A DNA stretch of 64,000 nt from Cinclus cinclus. Taxonomy: Eukaryota > Chordata > Aves > Passeriformes > Cinclidae. The notes below the pieces were generated by a model that saw nothing but the letters and a program-made list of their open reading frames with translations, did not search any database and was not told where the DNA came from. This document shows positions 34,601-46,205 of this stretch, in pieces. Numbering within the stretch: the first letter of the stretch is position 1; each line of letters opens with the position of its first letter. The position numbers and the translations under genes are program-made. The DNA is taken from NCBI RefSeq assembly GCF_963662255.1, contig NC_085067.1, positions 9,255,648 to 9,319,647 of the forward strand, in the 5' to 3' direction.

Positions 34601-35359
34601 AGAAGACACTTCCCCATTCTTTTTGCATATTACTAAACCAAAAGTCAGAAAAGAGGAGATAAAAATCATTCGAATTCCCTTGGAAGCCTTTTGTGCTGGC
34701 CTGACTTTACTGTTTCCTATGGGATCAGTCCAGTCTATGATCAGTGCATATGAAAAAAAAATTTAAGCATGCTGTTAATATTGATGCACCCTAAGAAATC
34801 ATAACTTAATACTTCCTGGAAGATCTCCTCGTTATCTTTGATATTTTTTGCATTGCAAATTGTCATTGTCTGTCATCAAAGACAGATTATAAGGTAGAAT
34901 TGCATCTCATCAAAATGTCAGATCAGATAATTGGAAAGTAGTTAGAATTTTAGAAAAAATCACCGTGTCTTTGACTTTAAAAGGAAAGTTATTTGAATTG
35001 TAGGAGTTTTTAATGTTGTCCAGCTGTCTTGAGATTTCAGAAGGTTGAGATGTTTTAGAAGAGAATTGGAACTTGTAGAACAGTAAAGCTTTTTCTCTTT
35101 CCTAGCTTTGAAGAATGGTTTTTGCTCATTTGTGTATCTTGCGCCCAGCCAAATTCCTGTTAAAGTAGATGGTGGTTCATTGGTTTGCAACAGAAAACAG
35201 AGCAGAACACAAAACTTAAATAACTGAGTATTTTGCTTCTAGACAACCCCAATTCCCAAGATTGTCAGGTCCTTTTATTTCCATTTCTGTTTTTATCTGC
35301 TTCTTGAGTTTTTCTTCCAGTTTCTGAGCATTTTCTGTTCCTCTTTTAATGCTTTTTTT
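31661..35359. other. Intronic sequence, no gene seen
   Basis: Unique AT-rich intron. The part at 33340-33460 (GATCAATGTAATTATTGCAT and ATTATCAATGTGC) is CNE-like. No tandem array, transposon or exon-like block was recognised. Confidence 0.6.
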
Positions 35360-35456
35360 GGGGTTATTTTTCTTTGGGGGGGAGGTTTATTTTTTGTTTT
35401 GTTTTGGTTTTTTTGTTGTTGTTTGGGGGGGGGGTTTGTTGTTTTTTTTTTTTTTT
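35340..35456 (+). repeat. T-rich tract with long G runs
   Basis: A T/G-only stretch with G runs of 4 (35360), 7 (35376) and 10 (35425), then about 16 T. It is a low-complexity tract whose + strand, and therefore the nascent transcript, carries G runs able to stack. Confidence 0.85.
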
Positions 35457-38400
35457 GATTGCAGGTTTCTGTTATTTTCTTTTCCTTCAAATACAGAGAG
35501 AGTTTGTGAAGTTTTCAGAACTGAGTAGAAAGGGAAAAGACTCCTGTGACCCTTCTTTTCCAAACAGTACTCTTGCTCCACCTTAAAAAACAAAACAAAA
35601 CTAAAACCCTAAACACTGTGCTTTGCACATGGGCTGGTGACTCAGACAAACATAAATTGTGAGCTGATTCCCCAAGGCTCTGGCTAATCAGCTGTGCTAT
35701 CCAATTTGGCCCTGAGTGGGTTGGGTTCAGCAGATGTTTGTGCAGTTCCAGCATGCCACTGGGAAACTGGGTTGTGCAATGTTGCATTACATTACTCAGA
35801 CCTCTAAAAACCCATCCCAGGGAGAATAAATGGAGCGCCAGTGGTGTTTAGTATGGATATGATGGAAAACCAGTATTTGGCCTAGATAAGGCCAGCTATT
35901 TCTCTGTGCATTGGGAGTGATTTTCACCCAAGACAGAAGAAATGTGGAATTAGTTACACCAGCACATCGTCTGCTCTCAGAGATCCCTTCAAAGAGTAGA
36001 TTTTCCTTTGTTGCCTGGTCCATATGTTTTGGCAGTGATCCTGAGGAGATGAGCTTTGTTCCTTGAGGTGGTTGGGTTTGTGATGCTGGTGATCCTGGGT
36101 GAGAGAGGGTGTGAAGAGACTCCACTCCAGTGAAGTGCAGTTGGACCCACCAGGTTCCATAGGAGAGAACAGGTCAGATTAAAAGAATCATTTGGAAGGG
36201 GTTCAATAAATCCAACCTGCTAAAGCTGCAGAAGGGATGTAGTCCTTTACTCCACATCATGTGCACAGTGGTGTTGGTAAATAAAAAACTGTTTTTGCAA
36301 GTAGGTTAAGCTGCTTAGTTAATTTTAGAACTTGACTTTAGAAGCCAAACATTTAAATGTAGTTTGCTGATGTAAAGATGTGTGTCCATCTGAAATACTC
36401 TGAGGTCCACAGAGGCACTGCATAGTGTCTGTTGGGATGGCACCACACCATAAACTGTCATATCCCCTGTGAATAGAGTTGGAAAGAGAATCCTTGTTAT
36501 CCTTTCTTTGGCACTATAAATCATTGTTAACGAATCCTAATTTGCTTAGTAGGGTAATGAATGATCTCCAATTTTCTCACTGTAATTAGCTTTACCAACT
36601 ATTATTGTGAAGGGTATATTGAAATCCATTTCAACTTCACTTTAAATTCTCTATGTGCCCATTCTTTGCAGAAGTGAAGCTGACAACAGAGGTTATGAAT
36701 CTTCTGATAGTAAATTCAGATTCGAGCAAAGTGGACAAGATCCCCAGTAGAAATCTCTCTGTGGGCTGTAATTACTCATTAGTGTTTGCAGCCCTCAGTG
36801 GAGTAGGTTTGGTGTGGTGCACTGAGACCAGGAAACCTGGTGTTTCTTCATCTAAAATCTTTTAGGTGTTGTCTTCTGTTTTCCAGCAGCCATTAAAAAT
36901 GCAGTTTATTCTAACTGCTGCTGTAAGGGAGGCATCACCATTGCCAGCTAAATGCATTGTGTGTAATGAAGTCTACCCCAGGTCTATTAATTTTAGCATT
37001 TATAAACCATAGTGCTGTTCCTATGGAGAACTGAGACTCATTAAAGAGTTTGCTAGCAACATGACCAGCAAAGCAAGAAGAAGAAGAAGAACAAGGGCAG
37101 CTGCATTTCCAGCATCCTGCTCATCACAATAAGAGTACTTGGAGCAAAACAACACTTTTTGGAGGATAAAACTATGTATATCACATATTATAAAACCCAG
37201 TATTTGGGGAAAGATTAGGCGAGCAGAATAAATGAACTGGGCTGGAATTTGGTCAGGATAGATCTCTCCTTAGATAATTTTGAACAGAGAGGGTGGAGAT
37301 TGGAGTTACTTTTTACAGGATGGTATTTCCTCAGACACTGTAGAATCCTGCCCTTATGCATGCACATGCTTTTTGAATAACGTGCTTTGAATTTAAGACA
37401 GGAATCCATATTTTTCTCAGGACTGTGTGTGTTAAACTGTGCTGTCCAAATCTTACAAAAGGAGAGCAGGGCACCACAGCACTTTCATACCCAACCAAAC
37501 AGAATTGAGACCAGAATTCAGAACTTCAGGTCTCTCTGGTTTGTCCCCTCATTGCTGAAACACAGATTTTCACCCTCTGTCTGAACAGTTAAATTTCTTC
37601 AATAACTTTATAGTAATTTCCTTAGGACAGTCCCCAGATACTTTAATGATTCAGGTGATATCCCCAAGGAGTTGTCACTCAGGATTGAGCAGAATGCTGA
37701 CCTGGACCTTCCCTCTCCTTGCCCAAGCCCACTCCTGCTGGAGTTCTCAGAACTGAGTGCTTTCTCCAGTGGCTTTGCCTCAGTTTTGTACTTCTGTGCC
37801 TTTCCTATGGTTTTGTTGTTGTTGTTGCTTTTTTATTATTTTATTTTTTCTTTGTTTTCTGGAATGGTGTTACATTTACTGCTTTTGCCTTTCTTTAGCA
37901 AGTGCTTCCAGCTTGTTGATCCCTTTTCCTCCTGCTTCTGGGCATGGTTCCCCACTTACCTTGTTGGAGCCACCTTTTCCCCAAGGATTACAAGTGTCAT
38001 TGAATAGAAATGTCATTAAAACAAAAGAAGGGGAAAAGGAAGGAAATAAGAGGGTTTATGTATTTGGAGGGGTGATATGAACCTCTCCATTATTTGCCAG
38101 AAGGGTGTACCTCTTCTCTAACCAGTCAAAAGGGGAAGTATTGAAAGTGGCAGGTTGATAACTTCATTTACAGTTTAAACCCTGGAGGCATTCTTGTTTC
38201 ATATTTTTGTGGTATTTCAAGTGAACTTGCTTAATGATTTTTTTCCAGCAAAAATCAATGTAGAAAAATCAAAACATAATCATTTATAGGCAAGTGTTTA
38301 ATTTAATAATTTCTTCTTCTGGACAGTATAAGATTTTTATAAGTAGTAGAAAGACTTAAGATTGTCAGTCTGTTTGGTCTCAAATGCCCCATTTTACTGG

Positions 38401-39682
38401 CTCATGTTTTGCTCATCAACTCCTGCAAAGCAAAAGGATTCTTTTTTTTGTGTTTCCCCTCTTTTCCTGTAACACGTGACACAAATTGCAGATGTGAACC
38501 TGAATAATAAAAGATTGCTTCACTTATTGCTAAACATGCATTATGGTGCTTTTAAACTCATTTCAGGTCATCGTACTGCAAATTAGTTTGAAAGCAAGCA
38601 GTTAAGCTGTCATGTACAGAGCCTCCATCTTCTGAGGGTCTCAGTTTTGTATCATTGCAAGAGAATGCTCAGCAGCATTGCCTGCATTGTATGTTTAATA
38701 TTTTGGAGGAAAGAGTGTCGAGTCTTTAGAAGATGTTCTGCATGCTTTCATGGAAAGGAAAGGGGTGTGCAGTCCCTCACTGGAATGCTGCAGTGAGTCC
38801 TGGCTTTGTGCCATCTGTGAAGGGGCTGACCTTGACACAAGTTTGCTCTTGTTTGTGATGTTTTGGAACTTGGTGGAATTTGTAGCCGAGTGGGAACAGC
38901 GACCTGTTGCAAATTATCTCATGGCATTATTGTTTGTGGTGAGATTTTGCTTAGTAAAATATAAATTAACATTTTCAACTATGTGCCATTAGCAGGAGTA
39001 CCTTTCAAGATCTCTGCAAGGTGTAACACGAGAATTTATAGATCAGCAAGCTCTTGTGGGGAAAGGGGTTATGGTAGAAAGGGAGAGGTGAAGGTAGAAA
39101 GTGAAAGGTTAAACTGTGGTGATTTCCCTGGAAAGGGGGTTTGTGCTGCCTCTTTGGGTGGGCCCTGTGTGGAGAGGGAGTGAAGCTCATCCTGAGCCCG
39201 GCGTGGGAGCCCTGTGCCAGCCTGGGCTGCCTTGCAGAGGAGAAATGCAGGGCTGCTCTGCAGACTTGGTGACCTTGGAAAGCATCACTGCAGTCATTGG
39301 ACTGACTGATAGGATTACTGTGGAGAAAGATAATGGAAAAGCCTCTGAGGAACCAGGAGTGTGCAGTATGGATGGATGATGAGAAGAAGCCATGTGATGG
39401 TGTTATTCTGATGGCAGTTTCCAGAAGCTTTTCGTTTTGACATTTTCTGAGAAATACAGTGTCTCTGTCTCCTAAATTTTGTAAGAATACATTTATTAAT
39501 TTAGACTACATCATATTGTTTATTAAAAAAAAAAAACAAAAAACGGGTCTTCTTGCAATATTCACGAGTAAGGAAATTCTGAGAGAGTTAAGTTAGGAGG
39601 AAAATACTGCTGTAACCCTGCAGGCACTCAGCTCTGAAACTTGCCCAAAGTATGACTTGTTCCTATGCAAATTAGTGGTGTT
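35457..39682. other. Intronic sequence, no gene seen
   Basis: Unique intron with a GAA run (37077-37092) and a T-rich GTT/ATT stretch (37800-37850). The part at 38460-38600 is CNE-like (TAATAAAAGATTGCTTCACT and TATTGCTAAACATGCATTAT). No exon-like block was recognised. Confidence 0.6.
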
Positions 39683-39740
39683 AAGGTGAATATTAGGTTG
39701 TTTTTCTTTTGAAGGTGAATATTGGGTTATTCTTTTGAGT
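39683..39740. repeat. Two-copy 29-bp tandem duplication
   Basis: AAGGTGAATATTAGGTTGTT at 39683 and AAGGTGAATATTGGGTTATT at 39712 start adjacent near-identical copies. Confidence 0.8.
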
Positions 39741-40708
39741 CCCTTGGAAGGTTAGTAGGCTTGTACCTGAAGCAGAGAACACATCTCCTGATTGCAAGAA
39801 TTAAGGCTGAATTTCAGAGAAAAGAGTCCAATCCCCTTTCTCAGCCTTTTATGTCAGAACTCAGAATTGCTGTCTGATAAAATGTAGGACACCAGATTGA
39901 ATTACTTCATTGAACCACTGCTGTCCCCTGTTAATGGTAATTGCACGGATATAGCGGTCTTTCTTGGCAACATCTCAGATATTTACCTCCCACTGTTTTT
40001 CAATTCAAACCTTTGATGAAAATATTCCCAGTACTTCTTTAAAGCAGACACCCAACTGTCTTTCTTGACAAAGGCAAGGTCTTTAAATCAGATCCTGACA
40101 ATTTGTGACACAGCAGTCTATCTAAATCACCTTTTACCTATGTCTCTGTGTCATTTCCTGGAAAAAAAATGTCCATCAGAGGAAGGTTGCTGAGGGCTTG
40201 GTGCTCAGAGTCTGTGTGTGTGGCAGCACTGAGCTGGAAGATTTGTGTGTTTGTTTCAGTGGAAGTAATTAAATGAAGGCTTGTATATTTGCAATGCATG
40301 CTGTAATGGTTCATTAGAAATATTTGGGAGTATTTTGTCCATAAGAAAATGATTATTAGGTTCTTGCTGTTCTCAGACCATTAGGAAGTCAAGGTTTTTG
40401 ATGGACTTTCCTTTAGCAATGGTAAATCTGTTAAAAAAAAAAAATCAGGGCAAATATTTTCATCTTCGCTTCACCTGAGGGTTAATGTGCATTCAGCTGA
40501 AGTAGCTTATATTCACCTCCTGAAATTTCATGTCTGCTGATTTTGTGAACTCTCCCTCTCACAGAGGGGTGTGGATGCCACAGCCCTGCTCAGCCCAGCC
40601 ATAGGGTGGTTTGAGGCTGAGATGAGCAGAGCTCTGACTCCTGCACTCCCAGCCCTGCTCTGGCATTGCTGGGGCACTGCTGCCTGCCTCTGCTGGGCTG
40701 TGCCAGCA
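39741..40708. other. Intronic sequence, no gene seen
   Basis: Unique intron including a poly-A near 40432-40444. GC content rises over 40560-40700, immediately before the CATCCCTG array. Confidence 0.6.
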
Positions 40709-40932
40709 CATCCCTGCATCCCTGCATCCTGCATCCCTGCATCCTGCATCCCTGCATCCTGCATCCCTGCATCCCTGCATCCTGCATCCCTGCATCCTGC
40801 ATCCCTGCATCCTGCACCCCTGCATCCCTGCATCCCTGCATCCCTGCATCCTGCATCCCTGCATCCTGCATCCCTGCATCCTGCACCCCTGCATCCCTGC
40901 ATCCCTGCATCCCTGCATCCCTGCATCCCTGC
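40709..40932 (+). repeat. CATCCCTG / CATCCTG minisatellite
   Basis: About 224 bp are made of 8-bp CATCCCTG and 7-bp CATCCTG units, often alternating to give a 15-bp period. The rare variant CACCCCTG occurs at 40815 and 40884, 69 bp apart, and the sequence around the two is near-identical. The array therefore has a 69-bp higher-order unit. Open frames reading Ile-Pro-Ala-Ser-Leu-His or Met-Gln-Gly-Cys-Arg are repeat shadows. Confidence 0.95.
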
Positions 40933-43900
40933 CTGTGCTTCTGGGACAGTCTCAAGGTTGGCTTATAATATCAGTGGACTTGGCCATATTGTGTAGCATC
41001 ACTGTGAAATAATTTATAGAAAAAACCTGTAAAAATCAGTTGACTGTTAATGAAAAGGGAATAGTTTCTGTGTGAATTTATTCTGAAAGTTTTAGCTGCT
41101 CATTTCATTCTGTGGCCTGTGTAACACTGCTGTTCATCACACCGTGCCCATCTGTGTTGGTGGAGTACTGGGCAAGCAGATTTCTAGCTATTACTGTAAT
41201 AGAACCTCCTAATACTGATAGCATGGACTAATTGTTCCACCTTAGCAGCTGAAAAGAGGTTGTTAAATGGCAGAACTGGGGTAAAAGAAGAGATCAGGAG
41301 ATAACTTCATTAGCAAATCGTTAATCTTTGCCAAGGAGGACTTGTCTGTCGGGGATGGTGATGAAAGGTGAGTTGGTGGGAAAAAAAGTCGTGAGTGCAT
41401 CTGCCAGGCTGGTTCAGAGAGTGAATTTTGTGTTTGGAGTGGCATCAGCACAGCACATGGTGACACTTGTGCCATTTGAAAATGCAACGGGCCTTTCAAA
41501 CCAAGTGCTGGTCTGGGTTAGATCAATGAATGCAAGAGGAATGTGCTGCAGTTTCAAGGAATCATTTCTGACTCCAGGTCTAAGGGGTTTCATGGTGCAC
41601 AGCTGAAAGAAAAGAGAGGGGTTTTTCAAGCAAGTAAAAACAAATACTCCAGTAGGGATGGTCATGCAAGTCCACATTCCCTCTGTTGTGGTGTGGAATA
41701 GAGAAGGCAAGAGAGCTGCTGTCTCTTGACTTGCTTCCATGCTTAACTTTTGTTTTCTTGTGTGGCTTCTGAAGATGGAAGTAACTGATTCTAGACAAAC
41801 AGTTTGATGGCTTTGCCACACTTACGGTATCCAGGTTCTGTTTCTTTTCTTTGATGTAATACAACATTAAATCTAACAATTGAAGTATTTGTACTATTGT
41901 ACCTTGGCACAGCAGCAGTAGCCCAGAAATTTTCCACGTGCAGCTCCTGTTTCTGTAGGTGGGCACATGCAGAGGTAGGAGAATTGGCAGCACGGATGCT
42001 GGAGAGGGGATGTGAGATGGTGACAGTGGTGACAGTCCATCTGCAGAGAGATCACTCACACCTGGTGGTGAGCCCTGCTCCTCTCCTCCCTTCCTGCCTC
42101 CTGTGCAGCATTAACATCTGGCTCCAGGGCTGTTCCACTGTGCCAGGCTGACAGGCTCTCTCAGCAAACCTGACCCCGAGCTGGCACATCCCTGCAGCCA
42201 CCTCCGTGTCCTCTGCTGCCTGCTTCCAGTTGCCAGCTTGGAAGAGGCAGCCTGGAGCCTGGGATGCTGTTAAACACCACTGAGGACTTGTTTGCTCCCT
42301 CCCCACTCCCCCTTCCCCACTGAACATGGACTGTGTGAAGTCCAAGAACTGCTGTGGTGCCAACAAGAGCAAAATTACTTACAGCTGGTGAGTGCCACCT
42401 GCTCCTGCCCAACTTCAGCCAAAACAGTTTCCTCCCTGGAGTGCCCTGGAGTGGGGAATCCAAAAGCTGTTCAGAGCAGGCAATATTTCATGTGGATGGG
42501 GAAGAGGCACAGTAGTTCTTGCTTGGGAGCAGTGTTTGATGTAGGAGGTCTCTAGGACTAATGTCTGTCTCTCCCATTCCAAGCTTCCTGAAATCACCCC
42601 TTCTCCATTCTTTCAGTATGTTGCTTATGAATATTAATTCAGCCCTCTCTCCCTTTATATGCCATCATTTTCCCCATCCAAGCTAATGCAAATTTAATGT
42701 TGTTTAAAAAAAAAAAATTAAAAAGGAAAAAAAGGCCTGCAAACGACAGTGAGAGCAGAACGTCTTCCTTGGCTCTGTGATGTATTAATGCAATGACAGC
42801 TGGTGTGACACTGCATTTTATTCTGTGGTAGATCAACTCCTTGACCCTGAGAAAGCAAAAGAGCACACTTTCTTGTGATTCTCCCTCTGTTTCTTAATAA
42901 CCTTCCTCATTCATCCCCAGTGCCCTTCATTTGCCCAGTGTTTCCCAGCAGTTTGCAGATATTTATATGGTTTTAGTTTGCTAAGTACATCTTGCTTACT
43001 TAAATTGCCTGTGTTATAGAAACAGTAAATAAAAGGTTGACATCATTATGAATTCATAGCAAGAGGCCACTTGACAGCCCTCTGAGCACCATATTTTCTT
43101 AGAGAGCACTTCATCAGTTCAAACAACTTTGTTCTCATTGACTCAGTAGAAATTTTGTTGTATTTAACTAGAAAACCATGTTCTAATATCTACATTCATT
43201 TATTTAAAAGGAAGATTTGAGGAGGGCTTGTTGTTGAGTTAACCTGCTGACTGTTGTATCAAGTTTGTGCCTGGCTTTAGGCTTAGGAGCTCACTTGCTT
43301 AGGTGCCTTTCAGAGTCAAAGCTTAGGTTTAATTTTGTTGCTTGTATCATCATTAGCCATTGATTGCTTCTTGCTTTCATCTTTGCAGTTCAGTTCCTGG
43401 TGTTTCTTTTTTCTTTCGTCTGCTTTGCTATCATTGTCTGAGTGTCATTAAACTGCTTTGAATTTGCTCTTCATTCATTTCTGAGCTCAGTTATAAAGTC
43501 CTTTTCCTTGCCTATCTTCAGTACAAATGCCTGGAGTGATAATAACTAAAGCCTCTTTATTATTTCTTGAAAATATCACCTGGGATGTTCAGCGGAAGGT
43601 GGGTTTGCTGCAGCTTGTTTGGAAAGATAAAGAGAACTTGAGGCAGCATGGGGGAGAGCTGTGAGTACTCAGGCTGTCACATGTTCACTTGCATAAATAA
43701 TGTCAGCTAGGAAATAAATCATAGCAGTCGTTTGCTGTTGGTACCCTGGTTTCCTAAAACTTCTCCAGGTCCTCTCCAGGCGCCTCTGCCTGGTGCTGGT
43801 GATGAATATGTAAGGGAACAATTGCAATACAGGGCTTTGAGAAGTGGCAGTCCCAAGAAATTCCACTGGCAACCTGTTGTGTTTCTCTCATCTATTTCTC

Positions 43901-46039
43901 TCTCATTGCACAGTACCAGGCAATTTGTTGCTTATGATACAGGATAACCCTTTGGAGGAACTAATTGTTCCCTTTCTCCGCATACCCCAGAGGAAGGGGA
44001 AATGCTTGTTCCCTATAAAGGGATGATTGAGCTGCCTAAAAGCACGTGGAAAGGCAGGATGGTAGAAATAGGTCACAACCATTATCTGCAGGTCATTGCA
44101 TCAAAACTCTGTTTTGCAGCTTTGCTTTGACAAACAGCTTCCCTGGCACAGGAGGGCTGTGTCTCCCCCGTGCTCCTGTGCTTTGCTTCCACGGGGTCTC
44201 TGTTTCTCCCTTCTTTTCAATTATTGTGTCAGTTGACTGTGTTCACATAGCTAGAAAGCAGTAAAATATTTCATCTGTTGACTGCTGCATCTAAAATAGA
44301 TTAAATTAGTGTTTATTCAACTTTTTACTGCTGACTTACAAAATTACTTTTAGTCTGGTTTGGGTAGATAACTTTTTCTATTAATTTATTGCCATGCTCT
44401 GCTTTGATTGCTTTTTTTTTTTCCATTGGTATCAAATCATATGCTGCTTTAATATTTCCTCCAAGATGTGCTCTTGATTAAGTCCATGTTGGATATTTAT
44501 ACCACCAAGAAGGATATTATTTAGAAATTCACTTTCTTAATAAATACTGTTTTTAAAGCTCTCACTTCTACAGATTAAGGTGACTTGAATTAAGTGTAGT
44601 TAATCCTACTTTGTTCATGGAGCTATTGCATATACATTGGGAGAAAATACTTTCCTGCATCATGAATGGACACATATGGAATAAGTTATACAGGACCAAA
44701 GGGGATGCAATTTTGGAAGGAGGTGTAAAACATTTGGGCTAAAATTTCTGTGTAGTGCCAGAATTATTTTGGTTTTGGTAGTGTGGCAGAATCTCAGATC
44801 CTATTGTTAGTTTCTATATATCAACAGTCCTTGTCTCAAAAAGCTCATAAGAGAAGTTAACTGTGAAATTTGTGATTAAAAAAAAACAAACAAACAAAAA
44901 AAAAACCAACAAAACAAAACTGTTGGAGAGAAAAGAATATAATGCAAAATATTATGTGTAAATAACTACATGATCTTGTAAATCAAAAGCCAGTTCACAG
45001 TTTCTGTCCATAGTCATCAGTGTGGTTGTGGATGTGCAAAGGCTCAGAATTCAAAGGAAAGACTGCCCAGGTCTGGTAGCAGAGTTACCAGTTCCCAGCA
45101 ACTCCACTGGGTGCATCAGCTGTGCCAGGCTGCCCCAGGGTAGCAAGACAAGCCCTAGATGTGTGGCATACTTCACAAATCATATTTTTCTGTGTAGCTT
45201 TCTAGGGAAATGCTTTTCTAAAAAAAATGTACTTATTTGGGGGGGTTTTGCTTGTTTTACTCAAGAAGTTTATGTACAACAAAACTGATGTTTTCATGGG
45301 CCCTTCAATTTGTTTTTTAGCCTAGCCCATTACACTTGACCTTTCTTTACACCAAATAGAATGATTCAAATGGTTGTAATTCTTGAGACATGCCATTTTT
45401 TTGGATGTGTTTTCTTCGTCAGGTGCTACTTTTTGAAAAAAATCCTGATATACCACTGCAAAGTATGGAGCATGCATGTGAATCTTGAGGCCATGTCAGC
45501 TGCAGTTGCTCTCACTGAAATCTCTTGCCAGTACTGGGAGTGCTCCTGCACCTCCTTCCCCACCCAACACTGAACAGATTTAATCACAGCTCGAGTTCAT
45601 TTTGCTCTTTTAAGCTGACGTGGTTGATTTTGCTGGTGGTAGAGGAAGGTGCATGAACAGATCCCTTCTGCTGGCTGCAGGGCACACTGGTAACTTCCAT
45701 GGGGGAGCAATAACAACCAGTGGGGAGCTTGCAATGGCTTCAACTGCAACAGCTGTTTGTGACTCAACATCTGGCCTGGCCTCAGCCTCAACACTGTCGG
45801 TGTTCTCCAACTGATGAACTGAGCATTTGGATAGTTTGTGTAAAAGCACTCCATTTTAATGGTTTTCCTTTGCTTTTTTTCACTCTTTATGTCCCTTTGA
45901 AGGAAAACAAATGCACTTGTATGTAGATTTTTTCACTAAAAAAGCCTGGCTCTGTTCTCTGCTGATGGAAAGGCCTTGTTGCCTGGAGATAAAAGCATTT
46001 CTTGCATCAGTTTAAATTTCACTCTCCTCTTCACAGTCT
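40933..46039. other. Intronic sequence, no gene seen
   Basis: Unique intron with an A-rich run (42704-42732) and an A/AAAC run (44878-44920). The block 43000-43540 is transposon-free and AT-rich. A stretch ending GCAAAATTACTTACAGCTG before GTGAGT (about 42387) looks like an exon edge but lacks an upstream acceptor. Confidence 0.6.
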
Positions 46040-46205
46040 CATCTCAACAAAGCAGAGGTTCAAGTTTAAACACATGCTTACATCTGTTTTATTCAGGAGA
46101 GCATGTAAGCACACATGTATAACTGAAGTCAATGGGATTTAAGTGTGTGCTTCACTTTAAAGCATGTGCTTCACTGCTCCCCTGAATGCAGGGGGTTTAA
46201 TCTGA
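46040..46205. repeat. Remnant of a very old amniote interspersed repeat
   Basis: The text AAACACATGCTTACATCTG, AACTGAAGTCAATGGGATTT, AAGTGTGTGCTTCACTTTAA and AGCATGTGCTTCACTGCTCC, then TGAATGCAGGG, closely follows a repeat widespread in birds, turtles and crocodilians (ACTGAAGTCAATGGGACTAC...GTGCTTAAAGTTAAGCATGTGCTTAAGTGC...TGAATCAGGG). I recognise the wording but cannot give the family name with confidence. Confidence 0.6.

Noticed and set aside
40528..40996. Cys-Arg-Asp-Ala-Gly-rich and Ile-Pro-Ala-Ser-rich frames
   Set aside because: Shadows of the CATCCCTG array.
42327..42387. Exon-like segment starting MDCVKSKNCC and ending before GTGAGT
   Set aside because: It has a good donor but no upstream acceptor and no match to AUTS2 or another protein I know.
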